Position numbers and translations under genes: made by a program
The notes under the pieces: generated by a model
Databases searched by the model: none
Seen by the model: only the letters and a program-made list of their open reading frames with translations
Told to the model about the DNA's origin: nothing
In this document: positions 23,370 through 34,214 of the stretch, piece after piece
How positions within the stretch are numbered: the stretch's first letter is position 1
Layout: every line of letters begins with the position of its first letter
Origin: Sinotaia quadrata
Lineage: Eukaryota > Mollusca > Gastropoda > Architaenioglossa > Viviparidae
Direction: 5' to 3'
Length of the DNA: 64,000 bases
NCBI GenBank assembly: GCA_028829895.1
Contig: CM054184.1
Span: 22,175,701-22,239,700, forward strand

Positions 23370-23505
23370 ACCGCACGTCCTGTTCTGTACGACGCCCAGA
23401 TGGTAAATGCCATGATAGCAGACATCGACAGAATCGACCTCCCATGCATCGAATCCCAGCCTTTCATCAAAGATACGTCCACAGATGGCGAGCTAAATGC
23501 AGAGT
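23370..23505 (+). CDS. RFX6: RFX6 coding exon 5
   Basis: 136 nt: 45 codons plus one base. Acceptor GACGGCAG, donor GTAAGC. Encodes TARPVLYDAQMVNAMIADID, RIDLPCIESQPFIKDTSTDG and ELNAE. It aligns with [20 protein letters not shown] of vertebrate RFX6, in the C-domain region, but the linker after it is clearly shorter than in vertebrates. The donor GAGT/GTAAGC was preferred because it restores frame with exon 6. Confidence 0.9.
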
Positions 23506-23579
23506 GTAAGCACAATTTTATTTACTGTATGGCAGAGAAATTAATGAGATTGTTTGGCAGGGTATCTAGACAGGTAGAG

Positions 23580-23880
23580 AGGGGTAAGATGAATGTTTGG
23601 AAGGATGCAAAGAAATGAGTGAGATGATTGTTTGGCAGGATGCAGAGAAAGGAATGAGATGACTGTTTGACGGGGTTAACATACATGAGTGAGATTACTG
23701 CTTGGTAGGATGTATGGCTATGATGTAGTACTGTATGGCAGGGTTCATATACATGAGTGAGATTACTTCTTGGTAGGATGTATAGCTATGTTGTGGGGAT
23801 ACTGTTTGGCAGGGTTCATATACATGAGTGATAAAACTGCTTGATAGGATTTGTAGCTGTATAACTATAGTGTGGGAGCA
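23580..23880. repeat. About 75-bp degenerate tandem repeat
   Basis: Copies of TGGCAGGGTTCATATACATG followed by AGTGAGATTACTGCTTGGTA and GGATGTATAGCTATG. Confidence 0.75.
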
Positions 23881-24283
23881 CTGTTTGGTTTTCGAGAGAG
23901 GAGTAACAAACATTAAACAAATTAACGTTATTTATGCCTTCATTTTAAAAAGTTTTATGGGTAGCATTTATTTATTGTTTTCTTTCTCAAAAAAATGTAT
24001 AGCATTTCTATAATAATTTTCTTTTAAATTTTAGACTCTTGAACGTAGAAAGACATTGTGCAGGAGAAATGTTAGTGTCTGAAAATATTTATTTGTGTTT
24101 TTGTGTGTTTGTGTGTGCTTGCGTGTGTCAAGAAGGACTTTTACACTGATTTTTATTTCGTTTCTTCGGTAATTTTATTCTATTTGTCAATTAAGTGTAT
24201 ATAATATGTATTCAAAATATGTTCACACTTAACGCTAATGTTATTTTATATTTGTGTAAGCTTTTGTGGAATTTTTCTTTTCG

Positions 24284-24284
24284 C

Positions 24285-24309
<25 letters not shown>
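24284..24309. repeat. Poly(T) tract
   Basis: About 24 consecutive T residues in the intron. It could be a retroposon tail on the minus strand, but no element body is recognised beside it. Confidence 0.9.
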
Positions 24310-24315
<6 letters not shown>

Positions 24316-24479
24316 TTAAGGGGCTTATTGTTTGGGAAGGGGTATTTTCTTTCTCCACAGTAATTTATGTATTTGAATTTATAAGTTAAGAATTAAGTGG
24401 TGGATTTTTCTTTCTAGCGTTTTGAAGCTGTCTTGTTTGTAGTTCGCTCTAAAGGGTCTTTACTGTTACTAGTTTAGAG

Positions 24480-25390
24480 GAAGACGATTTTCTTGTTAAG
24501 AGTTCTAAACAGGTCCTTCATGTTAGTAAATTTCGAGATATCTTTCATTTTCATAACCTTGATGGTGTGTTTTATTCTAGGAGCTCTGAAAGTATTTTTT
24601 ATAGTAACTCTAAAGATGCTTTTCTTGTTAGGCGTGTTAAAGGTGTTTCCTTGTAATAGTCCTGGAGGTGTGTTTCTTGTTAGATGTTCTGGAGGTGACT
24701 TTTTGTTAGTAGCTTTGAAAGTGGTATTATGTTAGTAACTGTGATATGCTTTTATTGTAATTTTAAAGATGTCATCTTTGTTAGTAGTCTGGGTGTTTCT
24801 TGTTAGACGTTCTGAAGACATCTTTTTTTATTAGAAGTTCTTACGGTGTTTTTCTTGTAAATAGTTCTGAAATTGGTGTTCTTGTTTTTCACTTTGAATG
24901 AGCTTTTTCTTTATAGTAACGTTCAGAGTTTATTCCTTAATAGTAGTTATGAGTATCTTTCTAAATAGATGTTCTGGAGGTGTCTTTCTTTTGTTAGTAG
25001 TTTTGAGGACGGATTTTTTGTTAATTATTTTGAAGACATTTCTTTTGTTAGTAGTTCTGGAAGTGTTTTCTTGTTTGTAGTTCTGAGGCGTTTTCTTGTT
25101 ATTATTTCTTTTTTTGTTTGTAGTTCTGAGTGTTTTCTTGTTATTATTTCTTTTCTTGTTTGTAGTTCTGAGGTGTTTTCTTGTTATTATTTCTTTTCTT
25201 GTTTGTAGTTCTGAGGTGTTTTCTTGTTATTATTTCTTTTCTTGTTTGTAATTTTGAGGGTGTCTTTCTTGCTAGTAATGTTGGATGTCTTGCTTTCCAG
25301 TAATTCTGAAGGTGTCTTTTTTTTGTTAATAGATTTTAAATAATTTCTTGTTAATAATTTTAATATCTTTTTTCTTTTTCTTTCAAGAAG
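24480..25390. repeat. T/G-rich degenerate tandem repeat, about 40-bp units
   Basis: Many copies of TTGTTAGTAGTTCTGGAGGT followed by GTCTTTC. At 25085-25255 the copies are almost perfect (GTTTTCTTGTTATTATTTCT, TTTCTTGTTTGTAGTTCTGA). Confidence 0.8.
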
Positions 25391-25419
25391 CTTATGGCAT
25401 ACTTTCATTGCAAGACCGG

Positions 25420-25730
25420 CATCAGTCTTGTGTCATTGCTTGTTCTAGCAATGTTTTTGACAGTTCACGTTATTTGTGCATATTCATTGTCTTGTGTCAT
25501 TGCTTGTTCTAGCAATGTTTTTGACAGTTCACGTTATTTGTGCATATTCATTGTCTTGTGTCATTGCTTGTTCTAGCAGTGTTTTGACATTTCACGTTAT
25601 TTGTGCATATTAATTGTCTAGTATCATTGCTTGTTCTAGCAATGTTTTTGACAGTTCACGTTATTTGTGCGTATTCATTGTCTTGTGTCATTGCTTGTTC
25701 TAGCAATGTTTTTGACAGTTCATGTCTGTG
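25420..25730. repeat. 64-bp minisatellite, 5 copies
   Basis: Near-identical units containing CATTGTCTTGTGTCATTGCT, TGTTCTAGCAATGTTTTTGA and CAGTTCACGTTATTTGTGCA. Confidence 0.92.
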
Positions 25731-26774
25731 TCACTTCTAAAGAACTTATTCCACAGTGAAATGTAGTTCACTTGGCAAATCATTTTCAGTCAATCATTCC
25801 TAAATCAAACCTCAAAAGCTCAGTCGATATTTTGTCACTTTGACAAGCGTGTACTCTTATGCTTGTAACATTTCCAATCACAGTATTGCTCAGTTAATGT
25901 TAGGTCACTTTGACATGGTTTTTGTTTTTACGTGATTTTATTTGCTCCAAAGAAAATATCTGTTAAGTTATTTTTAAAATTACGTCCTTTATTCTTTGTA
26001 TCATCCCCAAAGAAGAACTTATTTATCAGTCAAAGCATAAGTCACACTGAAACTCATTCCTAAACTTGATCAAGAACTTCACAGATGAATGAAAATAATA
26101 ATTTTGAAAATATATTATCTTATGAATTAAATACCACATACATTTTACATTATTCCTTAAATTAAACGCCATATTGGATTATTTCCTAAGAATTGTACAC
26201 CATTTATTTCTTTATAAAATTTAGTTAGTTTCATTTTTAATTAAATTTCTGAATTTACTTATAATCTATTTTCCTTAATGAAATGCCTAAAATGGTTAAG
26301 GTGCAGTTTTCCTGAATGAAATACTAAATGAAAGACCTCAGTTGATTAACAAATGAAGCACCAAAGTTGGTTTTCGTGGCATTTTCTTGAATGAAATATC
26401 TGAGTTGGTCCACGTGTCATTTTCTTGAATGAGTAACTGAACTGGTCCAATTGTCATTTTTTTTATTGAAATGCCTGAATTGGTTCACGTGGCGTTTTCC
26501 TGATGACATAACCTGAAGCTAACGGAGCGTGCACATGGTACGATGTCTCGCTCACGAACTAGTTTAAATTGTTCTCAAGTGTTTAGGAAAGAAGTTTCTT
26601 TATGAATTTAACTAAATTTAATATTTTTTTCAAGTTTGCAGAATTAAGTTGTTTTAAAGCGGTACAAAGAATTATATTACTTTCTTAAAAATAAGAAAAT
26701 ATTGCAGTCTGTGTTTTTATATTACTAAAGAAATTAAATATAGTTGATCACTTTTTCTCTATAATATAGATGAA

Positions 26775-26895
26775 AATCATTGAATGTTACTACATTATAG
26801 CTGTTTGGAAAACATTGAATGCTACTACATTATAGCTGTTTGGAAAACATTGAATGTTACTACAATATAGCTGTTTGGAAAACATTGAATGTCGC
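26775..26895. repeat. 35-bp minisatellite, 3-4 copies
   Basis: Units of AAAACATTGAATGTTACTAC followed by ATTATAGCTGTTTGG, nearly identical, lying 70 bp upstream of exon 6. Confidence 0.9.
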
Positions 26896-26965
26896 TTTTT
26901 TATTGAAGTACCTGTATTCTATGTCACTATATTATTTGTCTGATCTTTAGCAAATTTGTTTGCAG

Positions 26966-27060
26966 TCCTTCGGGAATTCAAAGAACTGCTCCGAAAACAA
27001 GCAACAGTTGAAGCATTTACAGAATGGCTAGATCTCGTTGTCGAACAAAAAGTCATCAAG
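26966..27060 (+). CDS. RFX6: RFX6 coding exon 6
   Basis: 95 nt: two bases complete a Phe codon, then 31 codons: [20 protein letters not shown] and [11 protein letters not shown]. Acceptor TTTGCAG, donor GTCAGT. ATVEAFxEWLDxVVEQxVIK is the start of the RFX6 dimerisation (D) domain. Only [16 protein letters not shown] substitutions separate it from the vertebrate protein. Confidence 0.94.
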
Positions 27061-27299
27061 GTCAGTATACAGTTCACGGGTTAACCTTACACACTTCTGC
27101 ACACATTTATTTTATGTGTACACAGTATTGCACCTGTAAGGCGTGTGTATCACAGTGCTGCAAACATCTTTATATGTGATACTCGTGAATGTAAGAAATT
27201 GTTTAATACATAGTCAAAGGAATGCAATGGCCTGGCTTGATGCGTATAAATAGAATTTAAATATCTACTTAATACTGTGAGTAACAATATTGTAAAAGA

Positions 27300-27560
27300 A
27301 TTATTTAATGTGTTCACAGTATTGTAGAAGAACTGTAAATAGTACTGACAAAGCAATGAACACAGTATTGTAAAGGGAATATAAACAGTCCTATAAAAGC
27401 ATTGAACACTATACTGTAAAAGCAGTGAACACAGTACTGTAAAAGAAATGTACACAGTATTGTAAAAGAAGTGAATAATCCTGTAAAAGCAGTGAACACA
27501 ATACTGTAAAAGAAATGTACACAGTATTGTAAAAGAAGTGTACACAGTATTGTAAAAGAA
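27300..27560. repeat. Degenerate tandem repeat, 20-23 bp core
   Basis: About ten copies of CACAGTATTGTAAAAGAAGT with variants (TCCTGTAAAAGCAGTGAACA). The reverse Phe/Tyr/Cys-rich open frames here are artefacts. Confidence 0.85.
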
Positions 27561-27964
27561 GTGTAAAAACTGTTAAATGTCAAAATGACCAAACCTTGGG
27601 CACTGCTTGTGCTAATATTTTTAAATGTCAAAGTTGGAAGTAAACAACTCACTAAAGAATGTGCTATACTTGCTGATGTAATCTAAACTGGTTTTAGATG
27701 AATGGGTAGTTTTTATTATCCGATTTACAAGAACAAGACTAGCCAATGGGCTGTGGTAAAATGTTTACCTATTGAAAAGAATTGTATTTTCTAATCACCT
27801 TGAATTTGGAGTGGCAGGGTCCGGTCATGAAAAGAAGCCATTAGCTTAATGGGAAGAAGCAGCCTTTTTGTGTGTTTTCACCAAAATTTCTCGGTTTACT
27901 GATTTATAAACCACTACAACTATGGTAGACGTGAGAAGTATCTACCCCCATAGTTCTCCAGCGC

Positions 27965-29110
27965 ACTCGATACTGGGCAGCCTTTTTCAGTTCACCTCAC
28001 GACAGGCTGCAGCTCTTCATTTCCTTCTCACATGATCGTCTCCAGGTGGTCTTAGGGCGACTGACCCGTCTCTTTTTTCCTGGGGGTTCCACTGCAAAGC
28101 CTGCTGGGTGATGTCCTGTGGGGTTTTCCGCAGGTTGTGTCCTATCCATCACCATTTCCGTCTGACAATCTGCTGATCGATGGGATCTTGGTTTGTCCAC
28201 TGCCACAAATCAGTGTTCTTTAATTTATCTGTCCACCTAATCTTCAGTATGTTGCGAAGACAGCCGTTGACAAATACTTGGAGCTTGTTGGTTAGGATGT
28301 TGGTGACTCTCCAGATCTCTGAGCCATAGAGGAGGACGGACTTAACGTTGCTGTTGAAAATTCGTAGTTTGTTGTGGACAGACAGGGATGTTGACTTCCA
28401 CACTGATCTCAGGGCAATAAAGGCATATCTAACTTTCCTGATTCTAATTTTGATGTCTTTGTCAGAACCACCTGTTGCTGATACAATGCTGCCCAGGTAG
28501 GTGAAAGAGGTTACTTCTTTCAGCTCGTTTTTTTAACAGGGTCATGGTTTCAGTCTTCTCCATGTTGATCTGCAGTCCACTTTTGGATGCTTCTTGGGCC
28601 AGGTTATCGGTTTTCTGTTGCAAATGTTGGCATTTCTGGGACATCAGGCACTAATCGTCTGTCATGATTCTAGGGGAGACTGCCTGCCATTCCATAAGGA
28701 TTCTGGCTGCTACTGGGACATCATGATGGCAACTTCTTCTTTGTGGTCATGGTTCTCGTCTGCATGTCCTGAGTAGAGGATTTTCTCCCATACCAAACCC
28801 ATTCCATCTGTTCTCACAATTTCCTATTACTTTTCATCTCACTTGCCACTTGAGCTGCTTTTCCAGTTTTGTACATGGTTTGTATATTCCAAGTTACAAT
28901 CTTTGTTGTTGTTTTCATCATCAGGAGAGTCTTTGGCTGGTAGGCTTCCTAGAGTCTTTCACCAATCTGCGTCATCTGTCCTGTAGCGGCATCTCCCTGA
29001 TTCATGCACTGGTTGGATTCTTCTGTTGCTTTTGTTTCTGTAGAATGTAGGTTTTTTATGGGGTGGGATTGCTAGCCCCATGCCTTTCTCACCGAGGCTC
29101 GGGAACGGCC
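27965..29110 (-). mobile_element. Truncated RTE-like LINE (RT C-terminal part)
   Basis: Read on the minus strand from about 28680: a decayed catalytic box (MTDD followed by a stop, where FADD is expected), then SKSGLQINMEKTETM (28590-28550), KLRIFNSNVKSVLLYGSEIW (about 28375-28310), NGCLRNILKIRWTDKLKN and PKTTWRRSCEKEMKS (to about 28010). These are the RT palm/thumb and C-terminal blocks of RTE-like LINEs. Frames are broken at least twice. 28700-29110 may be further upstream element sequence but shows no protein I recognise. Confidence 0.8.
27997..28644 (-). pseudogene. Decayed reverse transcriptase C-terminus (LINE)
   Basis: Three overlapping minus-strand frames (28644-28462, 28403-28149, 28206-27997) together supply the end of a LINE RT. 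Residues visible include GLQINMEKTETM (primer-side palm motif), LLYGSEIWRV (thumb) and DLWQWTNQDPIDQQIVRRKW (C-terminal block). Frameshifts between the frames and a stop next to the DD pair show that it is inactive. Confidence 0.8.
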
Positions 29111-29723
29111 ATGGCGGACTTATGCTCTACTACATCATGGAATTTCTGGTACAAGGAAGTAATTACTGGAAATTGCTACATAATTCTGCTTGAGGGAACT
29201 AATATGGTGAAGGAGCACCAGACTCTATATATCTATCTATCTATCTATCTCTGTATCTATTCTTTAGTCTTGTCGACCATTGGAGCACCACTGATGACCT
29301 GACAACCAGCTTCCTCCATTCCATTCTGTTCTCTGATAATCTTACTGTACCACTCAGCTTCAGTCCACTCTGAGATGTTATCCTCCCATCTATTCCTCTG
29401 TCTTCCTCTCCTTCACACTAATTGCACAGTACCTTACATTGTTGTCTTGGCAAGCCCTGCTGATCATGTGACATGCCCATATCATTTCATTTTGCATTTT
29501 TTCACAATGGCCAATAGCTCTTCATAGGCCCAAATGGCTTTGTCTAATTCTGTGTCTCACTTCATCATTCGTGACATGATCTCTATACAAAATGCCAAAC
29601 AAACCTTCGAAAGCATCTCATTTCAGTAGCTTGTATCCTTCTTTCAAGATCCACTCTGAGGGTCCATGACTCACATGCATATAAGAATACAGATACAGAC
29701 AAGGAGTGTATCCGTCTGATCTT

Positions 29724-30179
29724 TCAGCTGACTGAAGTGTTTCTGTCTTTCCAAACTGTCTTCAGCCTTGCTATTGCTGTTATTGTCAGCGCAATCCTGG
29801 ACAATATTTCTGGTTTTGATTCCTCGTCTGTCACGATGGTTCCTAAGTACTTGAATTTATTAACTGTTTCCAGTTTCTGATCACCAATCATGATGTCAGT
29901 ATCGATGCCACTGGTGTTGTTGATTATCAATTTGGTCTTCTCTACACTAATTTCCATGCTAAAAGCAGTATCTGTGCTGTCCAGTTTTACTACCACATGA
30001 GCTAGCTCCTCCTCATTTCCTGCAAGGCCATCGATGTCATCAGCAAAGCACAAGTTCGTTATTGTTCTGCCTCCAATACTGACAGTTCCTTTATTGTCTT
30101 CCAGAGTATCTGTCATGATTCTTTCAATGAAGATGTTGATGAGAGTAGGTGAAAGCAAGCAGCCTTGTCTGACTCCCAC
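29724..30179 (-). pseudogene. LINE reverse transcriptase, palm and thumb segment
   Basis: 151 codons open on the minus strand. The start, MGVRQGCLLSPTLINIF, is RT block 4 (RQGCLLSP). CFADDIDGLAGNEEEL carries the catalytic FADD box, followed by MEISVEKTKLIINN and LETVNKFKYLGTIVTDEESK (YLG block). The upstream fingers region continues in broken frames to about 30900. The catalytic pair is retained, but the surrounding polypeptide is interrupted, so no active enzyme is expected. Confidence 0.9.
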
Positions 30180-31386
30180 TGTTGTCCTGAACCAATCTCT
30201 TATTTAGCTGTTGAAGTAGACTGCGTTGGTGGTCTTGCTGTAAAAGCTTTCTATGACTTTGATCATTGATGTTGTACAGATTCATGGTGGACCAAAGGGC
30301 TGCATGCCACACCCTGTGAAATGCCTTCTTAAAATCTACAAAGACATGATAGAGGTTTTATTGGTGCTGGATGTACTTCTCACATAATAATATCAGGTAA
30401 AGATCTGTTCAGTTGTGCTTCGCCCTGGTCTGAAGCCTGCCTGTTCTTCAGCTATGATTTCCTCTGCCTATTCCTTCAGTCTGTTTAATATGATCTTTAG
30501 CATAACTTTGTTTGGGTGGCATATAAGACTTATCGTACGATTGTTCTGACATTGTTGCAAAAATCTTTTTTTTTCGGGAGAATTATTATGAGTGACTGAG
30601 TCCATGGGGTTGGCCATTCCCCTGTCTGCCAGATTTTATTGCAGATTGTTAGTAGGGCATTTATCATGGCTTCTCCCCCTTCTGCAGGTGCCTTCCCTTT
30701 TTTCTATGATTTCACTGCAGTCTCCTTCTGCTTGGAGGATGAAGTAGTTGTCAGTGTTGGTCACTGGTGGGTTATTGAGTTTGTCTGGGTCCTCTGTAGG
30801 TCTGCGGTTGTATAGGTCTGATCAGTATTCTATCCATCTCTTAAGAATGTCTTGATTTTCTGTAATACAATTCCCTCCACTCTCTTGAATGATGGATGAA
30901 CATCCTTGTTTTACATTGGTCAGTTCTTTCACCAGTTGGTATGCATTTTTGCTATTATTTTTCTTTAGATTATTTTATATATGTATATATACACACACAC
31001 TGGTCTTCAATCCATGTCTCCTCTGCCTTTTTCATGCTTTTCTTGATAACCTGGTTGATTTCCCTCTATTGTTTTGCTCCCTCTACTTCTAACTTCTTCT
31101 TTAGCTGTCAATGTTTGTCACACAGATTAAGGATGTCAGATGTAATCCAAGATTTCTTTGCTCGTCAATGTTTGCCAAGGATCTCATTAGCTGCTTGGGT
31201 CACTACAGTGTTAAATATGCCAATCAATGTGTCTGCATCTGTGTTCTCTGTACTAAGAAGTAACAGTGGTGCAAATTTTCCTCCTATCTTTGTTTGAAAG
31301 GCTTCCGATACCTCTGGGTCTTTTAGCTTGTCAAGGTTGAACTTGATTATTGTGGGGCCCTATTTGTTGACTTTCTTTAGAGGTAG

Positions 31387-31911
31387 TCAGAGGGTCATCA
31401 TCACTAAGTCATGGTCACTTCTAATGTCTGCTCCTCGGAAGCTTCTTCTCTTGGCAATGTTTATACTGGTATGGAAATGCCTCTTCACCTTTATATAATC
31501 AATCTGGTTATGGCATTCTCCATTTGGGCTATGCCACATCCATCTTCTGGATGCTTTGTGTGGACCAAATGTGTTCATCAGCTTCAGATCATTAAAGCTG
31601 GCAAATTCCAGGAGTCTTAATCCTCTGTCATTTGTCTCAATATTGCAGTAGCGTCCACATGTGTCTTTCCAGTTTTCAACAGCATCCTCTCCTATTTTGG
31701 CATTCCAATCTCCTTGCACCACAAGAATGTCTTTCTTTGTGGTCTTGTCCAGGACTTCTTGCAGTTGGTCATAGAAATCCTCTATTTCTTTATCATCATG
31801 GTCGGTAGTTGGAGCATACACTTGCGCAATGGTGATACTGAGTGGTGTTGCCCTCAGACATATGGTGATAAGCCTGCTGGAGACTGGCCGACAACTCATG
31901 ATAGTGTTCAT
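31387..31911 (-). pseudogene. LINE apurinic-type endonuclease domain
   Basis: 174 codons open on the minus strand, and the frame continues upstream to about 31965. Motifs of the exonuclease/endonuclease/phosphatase fold seen: ITIAQVYAPTTDHDD, ILVVQGDWNAKIGED (GDxNA catalytic block), LMNTFGPHKASRRWMWHSPN (T/W block) and, at the end, RSDHDLVMM (SDH catalytic His). The N-terminal catalytic Asn/Glu blocks are missing because of 5' truncation, so cleavage activity is not expected. Confidence 0.9.
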
Positions 31912-33804
31912 GATGTCTTTGTGGACGAGAAATCCAACACCATGTTCATCATCTCTTCCAGATTAGCCTTGAGAGAATAGTGGCTCATCAGTGTTCTACA
32001 ACGTGCAAGAGAAACATGTGAAACTGACAATACTAACGTGAACAATAAACTTGTGATGAATATGTATATGATGTATATGATGAACTATTGGGACATTGCC
32101 TAGACAAGGTTATGTATAAATTACTATTGCTTATCTCTAATAACTCCATTTCTGTTCTCTGATGAGAACTATCCTTTGATTTATATTGACACTAATCTGT
32201 TGAATTATGTATTAGGATATAAGACTGTATACGTATTAAAATTATTTAAATGTGGTTTGTGAAAATATTGATGTCAAGTAATCTTTTCATTGTATTTGCT
32301 ATATGTATATTTGATTGTTGATTCAATAAATTTATTGTTAACTTTATTGACCCTCTTAGCATTCAATCTGTATAAAACGTTGGCAGTCGCTGTACAGCAT
32401 TCAGTCCATATTGAACTTTGAAAAGTAGTGTACAGCTAACCCAACTAGCAAATACATTAGATCGGTCAACAAAAGAACATTTTGCAAATAAGCAATCGAT
32501 ATAGACGGATATTGAAAAAATTGTGACTTGTAATAATATAAGAGCATATCCCGGTGCTATAAGCACTTGATGAAAATTACTTACTTTAACATTAGTTTAA
32601 AAACAACCGCGATAAGATAAATTAAGACATAATTCTCTTAAAGTAAATGATTACTGAGACAATTAATCGGATCTCGTGAGCTACATTCCACATACATTTG
32701 GCTGTTAAAATTAGGAATTAGTTATTTCGTCTCGTCCACAGCCTGCGGACTGTACAATATGTAGGACTAGGTGCACTTTGAACTTCAATGAGGTCAGTGC
32801 TCTAAAAAAAAACACGTCATTTGAGTTAGTGCACCGGCTTTGACAGTTTGTGCTGATCCGTAGATAGTGAAGCAAACCGACTAACTTTTACTCTTTAAGG
32901 TTATATGTGAACTTGTTTCAACAAAAGATCTTAGTTCTGTCAATGCACAGTGATATGTTAACTCGTTTTGTTTGGGATTTGTCTTAAGGAAGGAGGGCGT
33001 TAACTTTTTCAAACAACCCTCTTCGTGCTCTTTGTACCCTCTCGGCCCTCTACACTCACTCCACCACCCTCCCCTTCCAATACAGCCTTTTCTTCCTGTT
33101 CGTCACCCTTCAAGCAGCTCTCGAAGACGTCATGAAGTACGACTTTCAATGCAGAATGAGCCAACACTCTTATACTCGCCTTCTAAAGCCTTTCGAATCC
33201 ACATCATCACTTCCAGACATGTTTTTATAATCCGATTTGCTATGATCCAGATCACATGTCAAGGAAAGCGATAGAAATCTTGCTGTCTTTGTTTACTCAG
33301 GCGTGAAGTTGTGTCATGCTTGTACAAAGTTTCTCACCGTAGACAGCCACAAGATGATTTCCAGGACTCCAGCAAACGTTCAACAAACCGCACGTTACTT
33401 TAAGGAAAGTGAATAGTACGTCAAGGGTTAAATGGTGGATTAATTTTTTTTCTATTGCTGAGATTCATTCATCTCCTTATTTGAGTTTGAAGTAGGACCT
33501 ACAACAAATATTTGTCTTACAGTTCATGTTCCTTATTAAATGAAAACGTAGTTTCAACTAAATTAATAAAATTGCTTGTAATAAATAGCAAGCTAATAGG
33601 ATAGCAAGTGACTATTCATACTTGCATATCAGCTGAGTTTTGGTTGTTAATTTTTGCATATTTTACTTTCTATTGAATCTGACAATAAAAAGATTACTGT
33701 ATTAGTAAAAATTGATTAAAGAACACTATGGCTTTGAGATAAAATTTTATGTATTTTGATCATTTTAGTCGAAGAAATTCTATTCCCGTTAACGCAACTT
33801 TTTA

Positions 33805-34096
33805 TATTTAAGTACTCCCTCTTGTTACTTGCATGTCTTCAGCCAAGCAAACAGAATGGACGGTCATTCAAAAAACTTTTTATATTTATAATCAAAGTAC
33901 TCCCTCTTGTTACTTGCATGTCTTCAGCCAAGCAAACAGAATGGACGGTCATTCAAAAAACTTTTTATATTTATAATCAAAGTACTCCCTCTTGTTTCTT
34001 GCATGTCTTCAGCCAAGCAAACAGAATGAACGGTCATTCAAAAACATTTTATATTTATAATCAAAGTACTCCCTCTTGTTTCTTGCATGTCTTCAG
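33805..34096. repeat. 85-bp tandem array carrying copies of the exon 7 acceptor and start
   Basis: Four copies, the last being the real exon edge. Each has TACTCCCTCTTG, TTTCTTGCATGTCTTCAG (acceptor) and then the exon start CCAAGCAAACAGAATGGACG with GTCATTCAAAAAAC. The AGs end at 33842, 33927, 34012 and 34096, spacings 85, 85 and 84 bp. Copies 1-3 continue as CTTTTTATATTTATAATCAA instead of the exon body. Confidence 0.96.
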
Positions 34097-34214
34097 CCAA
34101 GCAAACAGAATGGACGGTCATTCAAAAAACGAGCACAAGAGTACTTACTGAAGTGGTCATTCTTTGGCGCCCGAGTTATGCACAACCTGACACTCAACAA
34201 TGCGCAAAGTTTTG
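34097..34214 (+). CDS. RFX6: RFX6 coding exon 7
   Basis: 118 nt: 39 codons plus one base of a Gly codon. Acceptor CATGTCTTCAG, donor GTAAGT. Encodes [20 protein letters not shown] and [19 protein letters not shown]. This is the heart of the dimerisation domain and nearly identical to vertebrate RFX6 ([20 protein letters not shown]). Only the last of four identical acceptors gives an open, full exon; the upstream ones read into stops. Confidence 0.96.

Larger units (their letters stand above)
23506..26965 (+). other. RFX6 intron, repeat-rich
   Basis: Tandem arrays fill 23580-25730 and 26775-26895. Between them (25731-26774) are AT-rich sequence and loose repeats of a GAAATGCCTGAATTGGTTCA-like motif at 26280-26510. 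No additional exon is needed by phase. Confidence 0.65.
29222..31957 (-). mobile_element. 5'-truncated LINE with endonuclease and RT
   Basis: Inserted into the LTR copy in the minus orientation. The 3' end is a (TATC)n/(GATA)n-type tail at 29222-29250. Upstream on the minus strand are the C-terminal block, RT and an apurinic-type endonuclease, beginning near 31957 with EHGVGFLVHKDIMNT. It is of the same family as the + strand tail at 18955-19285. Several frame breaks and missing palm blocks mean it is not autonomous. RTE-like assignment is from memory of the family. Confidence 0.88.
27565..32345 (-). mobile_element. LTR-family copy split by two nested LINEs
   Basis: Three blocks match, in order, the minus-oriented LTR at 38286-39891: 27565-27960 (match to 38340-39060), 29120-29218 (to about 39145-39205) and 31958-32345 (to about 39205-39580). 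The gaps hold a LINE fragment (about 27965-29110) and a second LINE (29222-31957), both also on the minus strand. The block corresponding to the TGTGA terminus is missing. The LTR is thus older than both LINE insertions. Confidence 0.8.
27061..34096 (+). other. RFX6 intron, about 7 kb, with nested retroelements
   Basis: Largest intron with known limits in the window. Contains a degenerate array at 27300-27560, an LTR copy interrupted by two LINEs at 27565-32345, unremarkable sequence at 32346-33755, and the acceptor-bearing array at 33805-34096. A + frame of 100 codons at 32972-33274 (Ser/Pro/His-rich) has no recognised homology. Confidence 0.75.

Noticed and set aside
29724..30179. Active reverse transcriptase
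   Set aside because: FADD box retained, but the element is 5'-truncated and its flanking frames are broken.
30889..31297. Plus-strand frames over the LINE
   Set aside because: Antisense shadows of the minus-strand endonuclease/RT element.
33756..34151. 131-codon + frame across the exon 7 array as an alternative RFX6 exon
   Set aside because: Reads three different phases of the same repeat and stops inside exon 7 in the wrong phase.
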